This document shows, piece after piece, positions 17,459 to 25,468 of a DNA stretch of 64,000 nt. The number at the start of each line of letters is the position of its first letter. Within the stretch, counting starts at the first letter, position 1. This DNA comes from Halorussus salilacus (GTDB lineage Archaea > Halobacteriota > Halobacteria > Halobacteriales > Haladaptataceae). The position numbers were made by a program, and so were the translations under genes. Below the pieces are notes generated by a model. That model saw nothing but the letters and a program-made list of their open reading frames with translations, was not told where the DNA came from and did not search any database. The stretch is from contig NZ_CP099993.1 of NCBI RefSeq assembly GCF_024138125.1, positions 2,852,001-2,916,000 of the forward strand, read 5' to 3'.

Positions 17459-17921
17459 TACCCGAAACGACTCAGCGGGCGGAGAAAAGGTTTGTGGGAG
17501 TATGTGTCGGCGACGAGCGGTCACACCCGGCTTCGGTCGGGCCTCCGGCGGGAGTGTTCTCGCGGGCTCGCACGGAACGTCTCGGATTCTCGTCCCGTTA
17601 CTCCTCGTCGTCGAAGAAGGTGCAACCGCTCTCGCCGGTACCCCCGTCGGCGGTGGCCGGAAGCGAGGATTCGAATCCTCACCGATGCGACGTTGCCGCT
17701 CGCGTGAATAGCGAGCGCACGAGGCGCTCGCTGTGTTGCTCGCGGCAAAAGTGCGCGGGACCGGATTTGAACCGGAGCAAGACGGTCCGGGCGTGCGGCG
17801 CTTCGCTCGCGGTTTCACCGCTCGCATTGCCGAGGCGCTTCGCGCCTCGCTCGCGCCGTTCCGGGCGTGCGACTTGCAGGGTTCAAATCCGCCCCTGCTC
17901 TTCGCTCACTTCGTTCGCTCA
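17459..17921. other. tRNA-debris intergenic region
   Basis: A 463-base gene-free stretch between dacZ and tRNA-Leu. It holds the exact copy of the tRNA-Leu 3-prime end at 17752-17775, a 16-base self-complementary T-arm-like sequence at 17664-17679 (GAGGATTCGAATCCTC), another T-arm-like GGGTTCAAATCC near 17879, and simple inverted repeats rich in GCGAGCG and GAGGCGC. Confidence 0.6.
17752..17775 (-). repeat. Duplicated 3-prime end of tRNA-Leu, possible att remnant
   Basis: The 24 bases at 17752-17775 are identical to 17922-17945, the T-arm and acceptor 3-prime strand of tRNA-Leu (read on the minus strand it begins CCGGTTCAAATCCGG). Neither side matches beyond this core, as after integration of an element into a tRNA gene. 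Confidence 0.75.
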
Positions 17922-18006
17922 TGCGCGGGACCGGATTTGAACCGGCGGACCCCTACGGGATAGCGTCCTAAGCGCTACGCCGTTGGCCTGGCTTGGCAAC
18001 CCGCGC
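17922..18006 (-). tRNA. tRNA-Leu (anticodon TAG)
   Basis: An 85-base class II tRNA. On the minus strand the acceptor GCGCGGG pairs with CCCGCGC, the D-arm is GCC with loop to GGC, the anticodon stem TAGCG/CGCTA holds loop CTTAGGA (anticodon TAG), there is a variable arm CCC-GTA-GGG, and the T-arm is GCCGG-TTCAAAT-CCGGT. The discriminator base is A, and CCA is not encoded. No intron is present. Confidence 0.95.
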
Positions 18007-18063
18007 GCACTCGGACGTTCTGGCGAGCGAACCAAGAAGGTGTCGTCTTCTCTGCGAGCGTTT

Positions 18064-18414
18064 ATGTACGATGGCCCACTACCCGACCATGTGTATCGGG
18101 CACGCGATCACGTCCAGAACGAACGGTGGCTCGCCGAACTCCAGCGGACCGCCGACCGACTCGACCTCGACACCGAGGCCCGCTCGCGGGCGACCGACCT
18201 CTTTCTCTCGACGGTCACCGAGTGGGACGACGACGACAACGACGACTCGAAGCGCGCGGTCGTCGCGGCCAGCCTCTACGCGGGGTCGCTCATCGAGGGC
18301 GACCAGCGCTCGCAGGGCGCGGTCGCAGACGCCGCGGGGGTCGCGCGACTCACCATCCAGCAGCGCTGGAAGGACCTCCTCGAACGCGCGGGACTCCAAC
18401 CGCCGTCGTGGTAG
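18064..18414 (+). CDS. TFIIB-type single cyclin-fold protein
   Basis: A 116-residue protein made of helices that match one cyclin repeat of transcription factor B: LAELQRTADRLDLDTEARSRATDLF, then KRAVVAASLYAGSLIEGDQRSQGAVADAAGVARLTIQQRWKDLLERAGL, the last helices resembling DNA-binding TFB repeats. It lacks the zinc ribbon and the second cyclin repeat, so it is not a full initiation factor. It may modulate transcription. The start is ATG 18064 (MYDGPLPDHV). Upstream in-frame codons would run into tRNA-Leu. Confidence 0.75.
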   Translation: MYDGPLPDHVYRARDHVQNERWLAELQRTADRLDLDTEARSRATDLFLSTVTEWDDDDNDDSKRAVVAASLYAGSLIEGDQRSQGAVADAAGVARLTIQQRWKDLLERAGLQPPSW

Positions 18415-18421
18415 GCCGGAC

Positions 18422-19525
18422 TCACTCCGCGCTGGGAGCGACCGTAGCGCGGTCGTCGGTCTCCTGACCGAGTTCGACCCCCGTAACCTCGAAGCGCGCC
18501 CCGCCCGACTCGCCCTCGGTCGGTTCCACGTTCCACCCGTGAGCGTCGCACATCCGTTCGACGATGGCGAGTCCGAACCCGGTTCCGTCGTCGGACGACG
18601 AGAAGCCGTAGTCGAACACGTCCTCGCGCATCCCTTCCGGAATACCCGGCCCGTCGTCTTCGAGGTAGAACCCGTCGGGGTCGTTTAGCGCGCCGACGGT
18701 GACGGTCACGTCGTCCCCACCGTGTTCCACGGCGTTCCGGAAGAGGTTCTCGAGTAGCTGCTTGAGCATACTCTCGTCGGCCCGAATCGCCCGGTCGGTC
18801 TCCACCCGGAGGTCGGCGTCCCCGGTCTCGGCCGTTTGCCAGCTCTCGGTCGCTATCCCCGCTATATCGACCAATTCGACCTCCGTCACCGACTCGTCTT
18901 GGCGCGCCATCAGCAGGATGTCGTCTATCAGCGTCTCCATTCGCTCGTGGGAGTCGGCCACGAGCGACAGGTGTTCGCTCTCGCACTCCTCGCGGGCGAG
19001 TTCGAGTCGGCCGCGGGCCACGCTGAGGGGATTCCGGAAGTCGTGTGCCACGATGCTGGTGAACTCGTCGAGCCGCTCGTTCTGTCGCTCGAGTTCGCGC
19101 TCGCGTTGCTTGAGTTGCTCGTTGCGCTCGCTGAGCGCCCGTCCGTGCGTGATGGCGCGCGCTTCGCTGAGACCAATCGCGATACCGCCGACGGAACCGA
19201 GTGCGATGGCTATCGACCGCGTTCCGGGCGTGAACTCGACGCTGACGTTCGGATGGAGGACCCGAAGCGTGATGAACCCGTACATCACGACGATGCCGCC
19301 GAGACACCACATCAGCACGCGCGGGTACAGTTCGGGGTCGAGTCCCGAGTTCGGCAACCATGAACCGAGATACAGTAGCAACACTCCGGGGAACGCGGTC
19401 AGGACGAAATCGACCGACGCGCCGAGGATGGCACCGCCGCTCGCGATGGTGAGCGTCGTCTGTCCGGCCGCGAACACGACGAACAGTCCGCCTACCAGCG
19501 AGATGCGACGAGGCCAACGACTCAT
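18422..19525 (-). CDS. Membrane sensor histidine kinase
   Basis: A 367-residue kinase. Four hydrophobic helices (about 8-28, 36-53, 70-88, 103-120) form an MFS-unrelated membrane sensor, then a coiled-coil linker rich in E/R/Q (130-155) leads to the phospho-acceptor H161 in IVAHDFRNPLSVA. The ATPase domain has NLFRNAVEHGG (N box), DDGPGIPEG (G1) and GTGFGLAIV (G2). No response regulator is adjacent, as is usual in haloarchaea, where they often act in trans. Its ligand is unknown. Confidence 0.9.
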   Translation of the reverse strand: MSRWPRRISLVGGLFVVFAAGQTTLTIASGGAILGASVDFVLTAFPGVLLLYLGSWLPNSGLDPELYPRVLMWCLGGIVVMYGFITLRVLHPNVSVEFTPGTRSIAIALGSVGGIAIGLSEARAITHGRALSERNEQLKQRERELERQNERLDEFTSIVAHDFRNPLSVARGRLELAREECESEHLSLVADSHERMETLIDDILLMARQDESVTEVELVDIAGIATESWQTAETGDADLRVETDRAIRADESMLKQLLENLFRNAVEHGGDDVTVTVGALNDPDGFYLEDDGPGIPEGMREDVFDYGFSSSDDGTGFGLAIVERMCDAHGWNVEPTEGESGGARFEVTGVELGQETDDRATVAPSAE

Positions 19526-19529
19526 TCTC

Positions 19530-19556
19530 CTGTATTTTACAGAACAGTAGTATATG
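19530..19556 (-). promoter_or_regulatory. TATA-like box and inverted-repeat operator of the kinase gene
   Basis: CTGTA-TTT-TACAG (19530-19542) is a perfect short inverted repeat that lies between the ATG at 19525 and a minus-strand TATA-like CATATACTA about 26 bases upstream. It would cover the transcription start and so could be an autorepression site. Confidence 0.45.
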
Positions 19557-19621
19557 TCTTAGGGTTTTAGCCGAGCGACAGTAACCGCCGGGAGCACCGT
19601 CGTCACGCCGACGAAACCGAA

Positions 19622-20113
19622 CTACCGGTACTCGGCGCTTCGGCCCTCGCGGTCGGGGGTGAGCTCGCCGTGTTCGTCGATCTCGCCCTGGACGATGCGG
19701 GTGCTGGAGATGATGTCGCCGTCCTCGGCGTGGACGTGCGGGACGACCTCGATTTCGAGGGGAGCGTGGCCGCGCTCGGTGCGAATCTCGTTGATGCGTT
19801 CGGCCCCGTCGGTCGTCTCCGGGGAGACCACGAGCGCGTCGAACTGGGATTCGGTGGCGATGCCGGTCGGCTCGGTGAGCTCTCGCACCTCGAACTCCCG
19901 GTCGTACTCGTCGGCGAAATCGGCGAGCTCGGATTCGAGGTCCCGCTTTCGCTCGTCGAACGGGCGGACGTACCGGTCCACATGGCGGGTCTTCGGCGCG
20001 AGTTCGTCGCTGGTGAGCCCGACCGTCACGTCCCCGAGTTCGAACGCGCGCTCGAACAGCGCGCGGTGGCCGTCGTGGACCGGGTCGAAGGTCCCGCCCA
20101 GGGCAACCTTCAT
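19622..20113 (-). CDS. coaD: Phosphopantetheine adenylyltransferase (archaeal CoaD)
   Basis: A 163-residue nucleotidyltransferase that converts 4-phosphopantetheine to dephospho-CoA in CoA synthesis. It shows the archaeal version of the HxGH motif (GTFDPVHDGHRALFE, His13 and His16) and the second motif DIISSTRIVQGEID near the C-terminus. DTTDGAERINEIRT between them fits the family. Length is typical of the archaeal enzyme, about 160 residues. Confidence 0.9.
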   Translation of the reverse strand: MKVALGGTFDPVHDGHRALFERAFELGDVTVGLTSDELAPKTRHVDRYVRPFDERKRDLESELADFADEYDREFEVRELTEPTGIATESQFDALVVSPETTDGAERINEIRTERGHAPLEIEVVPHVHAEDGDIISSTRIVQGEIDEHGELTPDREGRSAEYR

Positions 20114-20170
20114 ACCCCGGCGAAGGGCACCCCGCGGCTTAGTGCCTTCGGAACCGCGTCGTCGCCGAAT

Positions 20171-20893
20171 TCACTCCTCGAAGTCGGAGTCCTCGAAGTC
20201 CGAATCCGCGTCCTCGGACTCCCCGCTGGACTCGTCGTCTTCGTCCTCGACCTCGATGCTGACGGGTTCGGCGGTCTCGGCGGCCTCCTCGCCGTTTCCG
20301 AGGTGGTCGTCGAGGTTGAACACCGTGTTGAGCTCGTCCTGTACCTGCCCGACGATGCCCGAGACGAGTTCGCTCGGTGCGATGGCGGTGTACTCGTAGG
20401 GGTTGTTGCCCGCGCCCTCGCTCTCGCGCTTGCGGCGCTCGACCTTCTCCTCGTCGTGGAGTTCCGCGAGCGACTCCCGGACCGTGCTGGGGTAGAGACC
20501 GGTCCCCTCCGCGATCTCCTCGCTCGTGCTGTGGGGGTGCTGGCGGAGGTAGACGTAGATGCGGGCGCGGGTGTCGGTGTCGAGCACCCACGACAGCAGG
20601 TCGACGATGCCCTGGTCGAACTGGTCGACCGCCTTGTCGGCCTCCTCTTCGAGTCGCTCGCGCCCCTTGGAGAGTCGCTCGCGGCCCTCTTCGACCGGGA
20701 GGTCCTGTTCGACGGTCAGCTTCTCGTCGCCGGACTCCTCGACGGCGACCTCCTCGGTGACCCCCTCGTCGTCCACCGATATCTCCTCTTCTACGCTCAC
20801 GTCCTCGTCCACGTCGTCGATTTCGGTCTCCTCGACGGTGTCGTCCTCGACGTTCACGTCGTCTCGTTCGTCGTCTGCGTTCTCCCCGGACAT
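20171..20893 (-). CDS. Winged-helix transcriptional regulator with acidic flanks
   Basis: A 240-residue protein with an extremely acidic N-terminus (1-60), a central helix-turn-helix (about 105-160: DTDTRARIYVYLRQHPHSTSEEIAEGTGLYPSTVRESLAEL) and an acidic C-terminal tail of about 40 residues (EDEDDESSGESEDADSDFEDSDFEE, low complexity). The wing EEKVERRKRESEGAGNNPYEYTAI is typical of ArsR/MarR-type regulators. The targets are unknown. Confidence 0.82.
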   Translation of the reverse strand: MSGENADDERDDVNVEDDTVEETEIDDVDEDVSVEEEISVDDEGVTEEVAVEESGDEKLTVEQDLPVEEGRERLSKGRERLEEEADKAVDQFDQGIVDLLSWVLDTDTRARIYVYLRQHPHSTSEEIAEGTGLYPSTVRESLAELHDEEKVERRKRESEGAGNNPYEYTAIAPSELVSGIVGQVQDELNTVFNLDDHLGNGEEAAETAEPVSIEVEDEDDESSGESEDADSDFEDSDFEE

Positions 20894-20965
20894 GTCCTTT
20901 CAACGAGGACAAAAGCCACCTGCGGGTAAAAACCTTGCCTACGCCCGACGCCGACCGAACGCGGG

Positions 20966-22096
20966 TCACTCGCCGTCGAGCAGTAGCGACTCGTAGAGCG
21001 CCTCGACGCCCTCCTCGTCGCGAATCCGGCGCTGGCGGTCGGCACCGCTCTCGGCCTCGTAGACCTCCCGGATGCCGGAAACCCCGAGTCGGTCGCACTC
21101 GCGGTCGACGACCTCGCCCAGTTCTACCGTCCCCTCGCGGTCCCGGCGGATGAACGAGGCCTCGCGGCCGTACCGCATCGCGCGCCACTTGTTCTCGTCG
21201 AGGAGTTCGCGGCGGTGGCGATACGCCGGATCGCCCCTCCGCGGGCGTCGCCCGCTCCGGTACGCCGACCACGGGTCGGCGCTGTCCTCGTACCGCTCGG
21301 CGAGGTCCACCACGAGCGCTCGGGCGTACTCCGCGAACGCCAGCACGCGCTCGGGGTCGGCCTGTCCGTCCGGCGTCCGGACCTCGACCGTGCCGTGGCC
21401 GGTGTGAGGGCGCACGTCGTACCAGAGTTCGCCCCGGTCGTTTATCGAGTCGGTCCGGAGCATCGTCTCCTCGAACGCCTCGAAGTCCTCGTAGGAGTCG
21501 AAGCAGGTCGGCATCCCGGTGTTCGGGAGCGCCTCGAATATCTTGGCCCGCGCCGACTGGAGGCCGGTGTCGTGGCCGTTCCAGTACGGGGAGTTCGCCG
21601 ACAGCGCGAGCATCACGGGGAGGTACCACCGTATCTCGTTGGCGACCCAGACCGCCTTGTCGGCGTCGTCGACGCCGACGTGGACGTGCAGGCCCGCGGT
21701 CGTGTTCCGATGCTGGGGATACTGGATGCGGTCCAACTGCGCGCGGTACCGGGGCTTCTCGGCGTGTTCGAGTTCGCGCCACTTCGCGGCGGGGTGGAGC
21801 CCCGCGGCCGCGATTCGGTAGCCGCCCGCTTCGGCGTGGTCGACCAGCGCGTTCCTGACCGCGAGCAGGCTCTCGCGGGCGTCCGCGGGTCGCTCGATCT
21901 TCGGGGTCTGGGTCTCGATGACGAACTTGAACAGCTCGTGGTCGAGCCGTCCCTCCAGTATCTCGGGCGGGTCGCGCTCGTAGACGAGTTCGTCGGTTCC
22001 CGCGGTCGGGCGGCCCCGGTCGTCGACGACGAAGAACTCCTCTTCGATGCCCAGCGTGCCCATCTCCGTGAAGTTGGTAGCCGAACCCGAGTCCAT
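20966..22096 (-). CDS. gshA: Glutamate-cysteine ligase (gamma-glutamylcysteine synthase)
   Basis: A 376-residue ATP-dependent ligase that makes gamma-glutamylcysteine, the main haloarchaeal small thiol. It belongs to the GCS2-like carboxylate-amine ligase family: [14 protein letters not shown] at the start, [34 protein letters not shown], and [35 protein letters not shown] is the conserved C-terminal motif. It starts [10 protein letters not shown] at 22096. It uses the cysteine supplied by CysK. Confidence 0.93.
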   Translation of the reverse strand: MDSGSATNFTEMGTLGIEEEFFVVDDRGRPTAGTDELVYERDPPEILEGRLDHELFKFVIETQTPKIERPADARESLLAVRNALVDHAEAGGYRIAAAGLHPAAKWRELEHAEKPRYRAQLDRIQYPQHRNTTAGLHVHVGVDDADKAVWVANEIRWYLPVMLALSANSPYWNGHDTGLQSARAKIFEALPNTGMPTCFDSYEDFEAFEETMLRTDSINDRGELWYDVRPHTGHGTVEVRTPDGQADPERVLAFAEYARALVVDLAERYEDSADPWSAYRSGRRPRRGDPAYRHRRELLDENKWRAMRYGREASFIRRDREGTVELGEVVDRECDRLGVSGIREVYEAESGADRQRRIRDEEGVEALYESLLLDGE

Positions 22097-22156
22097 CTTT
22101 CGAGCGTTCGTAATCCGAGGTGTAAATAGTTCCGAACCCGGAAAGACCGGTCGGTT

Positions 22157-22200
22157 GTCCGGGCGCTGTCGCCCGCCTCCGCGGGCGACAGCGCCCGGAC
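22157..22200. repeat. 20-bp perfect hairpin in a divergent promoter region
   Basis: Arms GTCCGGGCGCTGTCGCCCGC and exact complement with loop CTCC, between the divergent gshA and small membrane protein genes. Confidence 0.9.
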
Positions 22201-22254
22201 GCGATTCCGCGAGCGGGGCGACCCGCAGGCCGAACCGACTCGCCTCTCGGACGA

Positions 22255-22288
22255 CCCCGCCCCGGCGACGTTCGTCGCCGGGGCGGGG
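22255..22288. repeat. 16-bp perfect hairpin in a divergent promoter region
   Basis: Arms CCCCGCCCCGGCGACG and exact complement with loop TT, 55 bases after the previous hairpin. Its sequence is unrelated to that one. Confidence 0.9.
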
Positions 22289-22332
22289 ACGCGGCCCGAA
22301 TCCCTAACCCTCCGAGCGTCGAACCCGGTCGC

Positions 22333-22551
22333 ATGACCGACGAGCCACACGCCGAGACCGGCGAACCCCGGACCGACGACTCCCAGACCGGGGCGACCGA
22401 CGACGACGGCTGGCTGACCGAGGGCGCGATAGGGGCGCTCATCGTCGCCGGAGTCGTGCTGTTCGTCGTCCCGGAGCCCGCGACGACGGGACTCGGGACG
22501 CTGCTCATCGTCGCGGGGGTCGTCGGATGGGTCGTGAACCGGTTCCGGTAG
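22333..22551 (+). CDS. Small two-helix membrane protein
   Basis: A 72-residue protein with an acidic hydrophilic N-terminus (1-28) and two closely spaced hydrophobic segments, AIGALIVAGVVLFVVPEP and GLGTLLIVAGVVGWVVNRF. No motif for a function. Similar small proteins are common in haloarchaea. It is transcribed away from gshA. Confidence 0.65.
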   Translation: MTDEPHAETGEPRTDDSQTGATDDDGWLTEGAIGALIVAGVVLFVVPEPATTGLGTLLIVAGVVGWVVNRFR

Positions 22552-22575
22552 CGTCGGTCGTGTCGGTCGCGCCGG

Positions 22576-23211
22576 TCAGCGCGGTCGGGCCACCACGCCG
22601 AGGTGGTCGTCGTGGTACGGTTCGAGTCGCTCGGTCTCCAGCACCTCGTAGGCCTCGCGCAGGTCGTCGAGCGCGTCCTCGAACACGTCGTCGGGGTCGC
22701 GGGTCACGTCCTCGCTCCGGGCCTTGATGGCCGCCAGCAGGCGACCGTCCTCGCGGAGGAACTTCGCGTTCCGGACCGCGACCCGGGCCTGCCCGCGGGT
22801 CGCGACGTCCTGCACGATGGCGTCCACGTCCGACTCCACGACGTGGGCGTAGGTGTCGGGCTTGCGCGCGTCCTTCAGCAGGGGAAAGAGGTTCCCGCGG
22901 TCCTCGGCGACCCCGACGAGGTCCCGGACCGGCCGGGGCGCGAACTCCACGGCGTAGGTCGCCCCGGCGAAGTCGGCGACGTGGCCCGCGGTCGTTCCGC
23001 TCGCCGCCCCGAGGTAGAGGACGGTCTCGCCGCCCGCGAGGCCGGTCGCCATCCCGCGTTCGAGCATCGCCGCGAGTTTCGAGCGTCCGGCGTCCCACAG
23101 CCGCCACCCCTCGTCGGTGGGTTCGCCGTAGACGGGTTCGCCGCGGGTCGCGAGTCGCTCGCGGCCGTCGAACTCGCGGTACTCGACGCCAGCGGGGAGG
23201 TCGGCGCTCAT
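22576..23211 (-). CDS. flpA: Fibrillarin-like rRNA 2-prime-O-methyltransferase
   Basis: A 211-residue SAM-dependent methyltransferase of the C/D box guide RNP that methylates rRNA and tRNA 2-prime hydroxyls. It shows VLYLGAASGTTAGHVADF (SAM loop), AVEFAPRPVRDLVGVAEDRGN, VESDVDAIVQDVATRGQARVAVRNAKFL and IKARSEDVTRDP, all fibrillarin motifs. Its start overlaps the end of the Nop5 gene by 4 bases, so the two subunits are translationally coupled. Confidence 0.95.
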   Translation of the reverse strand: MSADLPAGVEYREFDGRERLATRGEPVYGEPTDEGWRLWDAGRSKLAAMLERGMATGLAGGETVLYLGAASGTTAGHVADFAGATYAVEFAPRPVRDLVGVAEDRGNLFPLLKDARKPDTYAHVVESDVDAIVQDVATRGQARVAVRNAKFLREDGRLLAAIKARSEDVTRDPDDVFEDALDDLREAYEVLETERLEPYHDDHLGVVARPR

Positions 23212-24071
23212 TCGGCGTCACCCCCGCCGTTGCGAATCCGGTCGATTCGCTCGCGTAGCTCCTCGTCCAGTTGGGGCTTTCGCTCGCCGGAGTAGTGGTC
23301 GATTCGCGCCGCGATGGCGAGCTTTCCGGCGAAGGCGCGGGCGGCCGACCCGCGCTTCTCGGGCCGGGTCCCCCGGACGTACTCGTGGGTGAAGATGACG
23401 CCGTGTTTCGGCGAGGGCGCGTGGCCCCTGAGGTGAGCGAACAGCGAGTCCTCCGCGCCGAGGACCTGCACGGTCCCCGCGGGCTGTTTGGCGAGCGCGT
23501 CCAGCCCGCCCGCGAGCGAGATCAGCCGCGCGGCGAGTACCGGCCCGGCCATCGCGGCGAGGTTGGGCGCGACCTCGGGCGTCTCGCGCTCGATGAACGC
23601 CCGGAGCCGGTCGGCCTCGTCGGCGAGGTCGGCGACCCGACCCGCCAGCGAGACGAGTCGCTCGTCGACCGGCGAGGACGGGTCGCGCGCCGAGAGTTCG
23701 CGGGCGTACTCGACGCCGGTCCCCGCGTCGGGGTACCGGCTCCCCGCCCACTCGGCGACCCGCTCGGCGAGTTCGTTGGCTTGGGCGGTCGCGTCGTCCA
23801 TCGCGCGGACCGCGTGGACGAGCTGTTGGTCGTCGGCGCGCTCGCGCTCGGCCGCGGCCGAGCGCGACGCGCGGACCGCGGCCTCGTGGAGCTTCGCGTA
23901 GTAGTCGGCCTCGTCGTCGGCGAACCCCGCCTCGACGGCGCGCTCGGGCCAGTCGGCCGGGGCGTCTGCCCGGCCCTCCCGAATCCGGGCCGCGCCGGAC
24001 TCGGGGTCGTCGGGTGCGACCCCCGCGAACCACCCGGCGCTCTCGGCCGGACGGTCTGTGTCGTCGGTCAT
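23208..24071 (-). CDS. Nop5/Nop56-like C/D box RNP core protein
   Basis: A 287-residue Nop-domain protein that bridges fibrillarin and the L7Ae-bound guide RNA. Motifs of the Nop domain are clear: ERETPEVAPNLAAMAGPVLAARLISLAGGLDALAKQPAGTVQVLGAEDSLFAHLRGHAPSPKHG in order, then RGSAARAFAGKLAIAARIDHYSGERKPQLDEELRERI. The N-terminal half holds a coiled coil (about 60-160) used for dimerisation. Forms an operon with flpA. Confidence 0.93.
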   Translation of the reverse strand: MTDDTDRPAESAGWFAGVAPDDPESGAARIREGRADAPADWPERAVEAGFADDEADYYAKLHEAAVRASRSAAAERERADDQQLVHAVRAMDDATAQANELAERVAEWAGSRYPDAGTGVEYARELSARDPSSPVDERLVSLAGRVADLADEADRLRAFIERETPEVAPNLAAMAGPVLAARLISLAGGLDALAKQPAGTVQVLGAEDSLFAHLRGHAPSPKHGVIFTHEYVRGTRPEKRGSAARAFAGKLAIAARIDHYSGERKPQLDEELRERIDRIRNGGGDAE

Positions 24072-24204
24072 ACCCGTGGATTGCTCGCCTTCGCGTTTAA
24101 ACCTACGTCAATGGAGTCGGCGAATCGCGTCGGTCGGTGGTTCGACCTGTATCGCCCGGCGACACGACCGCCGGGAATCGCCCGGTGAATCATCCGCCGG
24201 GCGG

Positions 24205-24326
24205 GACTGAAAGGGGCGGCGCGCTCGCGTTTACGTGGTCGTCTCCGCGGGCCACTATTCGAAGTCGGGCGGTGTGGAGAGACTTCGAATATCCCGCGGA
24301 GCGACCGCGAGCGCGCCGGGGCTTTC
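24205..24326 (+). ncRNA. Family 1 structured element, copy A
   Basis: A 122-base intergenic element with three nested stems. Outer: CGGCGCGCTCGC pairs with GCGAGCGCGCCG. Middle: GGTCG plus CTCCGCGGG pairs with CCCGCGGAG plus CGACC. Inner: ATTCGAAGTC pairs with GACTTCGAAT. It is bracketed by conserved GACTGAAAGGGGC and GGGGCTTTC. Two more copies at 28401-28528 and 33970-34094 keep the stems with changed bases, which suggests selection on RNA or DNA structure. The region between nop5 and ogt (24072-24438) otherwise holds no gene that I can see. Confidence 0.6.
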
Positions 24327-24438
24327 TGGGAATCGTACTCGCGGTTCTCCAGTTATTGGTCGCGATCTCCGCTCCAACGGTTCATCGCACTTCGCGCGAA
24401 CCGAAACCGAGAAGCGCCCGCCCGCGGATTTTCAATCG

Positions 24439-24828
24439 ATGAACGTCGAGGTCCGCGGCCACGAGTTCGATATCGAGGCGGAGCGAATCGACGCGCCGGG
24501 GGACGAGATACGCGAGCAAATCCGCGAGTACGCCGCGGGCGACCGCCGGGCGTTCGACCTCCCGGTCGCCGTCCCCGACGACTTCACGGGCGAGGTGATG
24601 GTGGCCATGCGCTCGATTCCGTACGGCGAGACCCGGACCTACGGCGAACTCGCTGGCCAACTCAACACCGCGCCGGTCGCGGTCGGCGGCGCGTGCGGCC
24701 GCAATCCCGTGCCGATAGTCGTCCCGTGCCACCGCGTGGTCGGCGCGGGGTCGCTCGGCGGCTACTCGGCCTCGGGCGGTCTCGACGCCAAGGAGCGACT
24801 GCTCGCGCTCGAAGGCGCGCTCGACTAG
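24439..24828 (+). CDS. ogt: Methylated-DNA-protein-cysteine methyltransferase
   Basis: A 129-residue suicide DNA-repair enzyme that removes O6-methyl groups from guanine. It holds the active-site VPCHRVVGAG (PCHRV, the cysteine accepts the methyl), RSIPYGETRTYGELAG and AVGGACGRNPVPI. It is single-domain and shorter than bacterial Ogt, as in many archaea. Start at 24439 (MNVEVRGHEF), since upstream codons lie in the structured repeat region. It stops directly against the convergent DUF2196 gene. Confidence 0.9.
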   Translation: MNVEVRGHEFDIEAERIDAPGDEIREQIREYAAGDRRAFDLPVAVPDDFTGEVMVAMRSIPYGETRTYGELAGQLNTAPVAVGGACGRNPVPIVVPCHRVVGAGSLGGYSASGGLDAKERLLALEGALD

Positions 24829-25026
24829 CTACTCCTCGGAGACGACGCGCCGGACCCAGCCGGTCGCGCCGGATTCGAGCTTCACCTTCGCGCCCTTCGG
24901 GCTGTCGTCGTCAAACACGTTCCGGGCCTCGCCGCGGAGCGCTCGGTCGTTGTCGGCGTTCGACTGCTCGATTTCGACCGTCATGCCGCGCCGGAAGTCC
25001 TCGCGGTCGGGGCGTTCGCTCGACAT
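24829..25026 (-). CDS. DUF2196 (YwbE-like) family protein
   Basis: A 65-residue basic-acidic protein with DREDFRRGMTVEIEQSNADNDR and KGAKVKLESGATGWVRRVV, matching the small YwbE/DUF2196 family. Function not known, although the SH3-like barrel suggests nucleic-acid binding. It is convergent with ogt with no bases between the stops. Confidence 0.78.
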   Translation of the reverse strand: MSSERPDREDFRRGMTVEIEQSNADNDRALRGEARNVFDDDSPKGAKVKLESGATGWVRRVVSEE

Positions 25027-25298
25027 ACCCGGCCCTGCGACGGACGCGGGCAAGACGGTAGTGGACTCGTCTGATGCGCGTTCTTTTCAACATACGGCCA
25101 CAAAAACTATACTAGCTCTACCAAAACGCTGAAATGCGGTTACGCCGCGACTTCGAACCACGTCGGAGCCGCCCGCGGCCCCGCTCGCCGCCCGCACTCG
25201 CGCCACCCGTGTGCGGGTCGGCATCATCGAGTTCCAATCCTCCTCTCTGTCATCCGGGAACCGTTCGTGCGGTCCTCGCGCGAAAACTCGGGGAGCGC

Positions 25299-25466
25299 TC
25301 ACTCGAACTTCTCGAACGGCTGTTCGCACGCGTTGCAGTAGTGCATCGAACGGCACAGCGACGGTCCCTTGGGGTGCTCGCGCTCGGTATCGGTCGACTC
25401 GCAGTAGGGGCACTCCGCGCCCTCGGTCTCGCCGGTCGTATCTACGCTGGGGTCGAGTCGTCTCAT
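25299..25466 (-). CDS. PaaD-type zinc ribbon protein
   Basis: A 55-residue protein with one Cys4 site: ECPYCES, then CRSMHYCNACEQPFEKF. This is the zinc-ribbon domain that in other organisms is fused to the C-terminus of PaaD, here split into a separate gene 2 bases downstream of the paaD-like gene. It may help the iron-sulfur or iron insertion step of the PaaABC oxygenase. Start ATG 25466 (MRRLDPSVD). Confidence 0.75.
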   Translation of the reverse strand: MRRLDPSVDTTGETEGAECPYCESTDTEREHPKGPSLCRSMHYCNACEQPFEKFE

Positions 25467-25468
25467 GG

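Noticed and set aside
17752-17860. A second complete tRNA-Leu at the duplicate 3-prime end
   Set aside because: Only the T-arm and acceptor 3-prime strand are present. No matching 5-prime acceptor, D-arm or anticodon arm could be folded.
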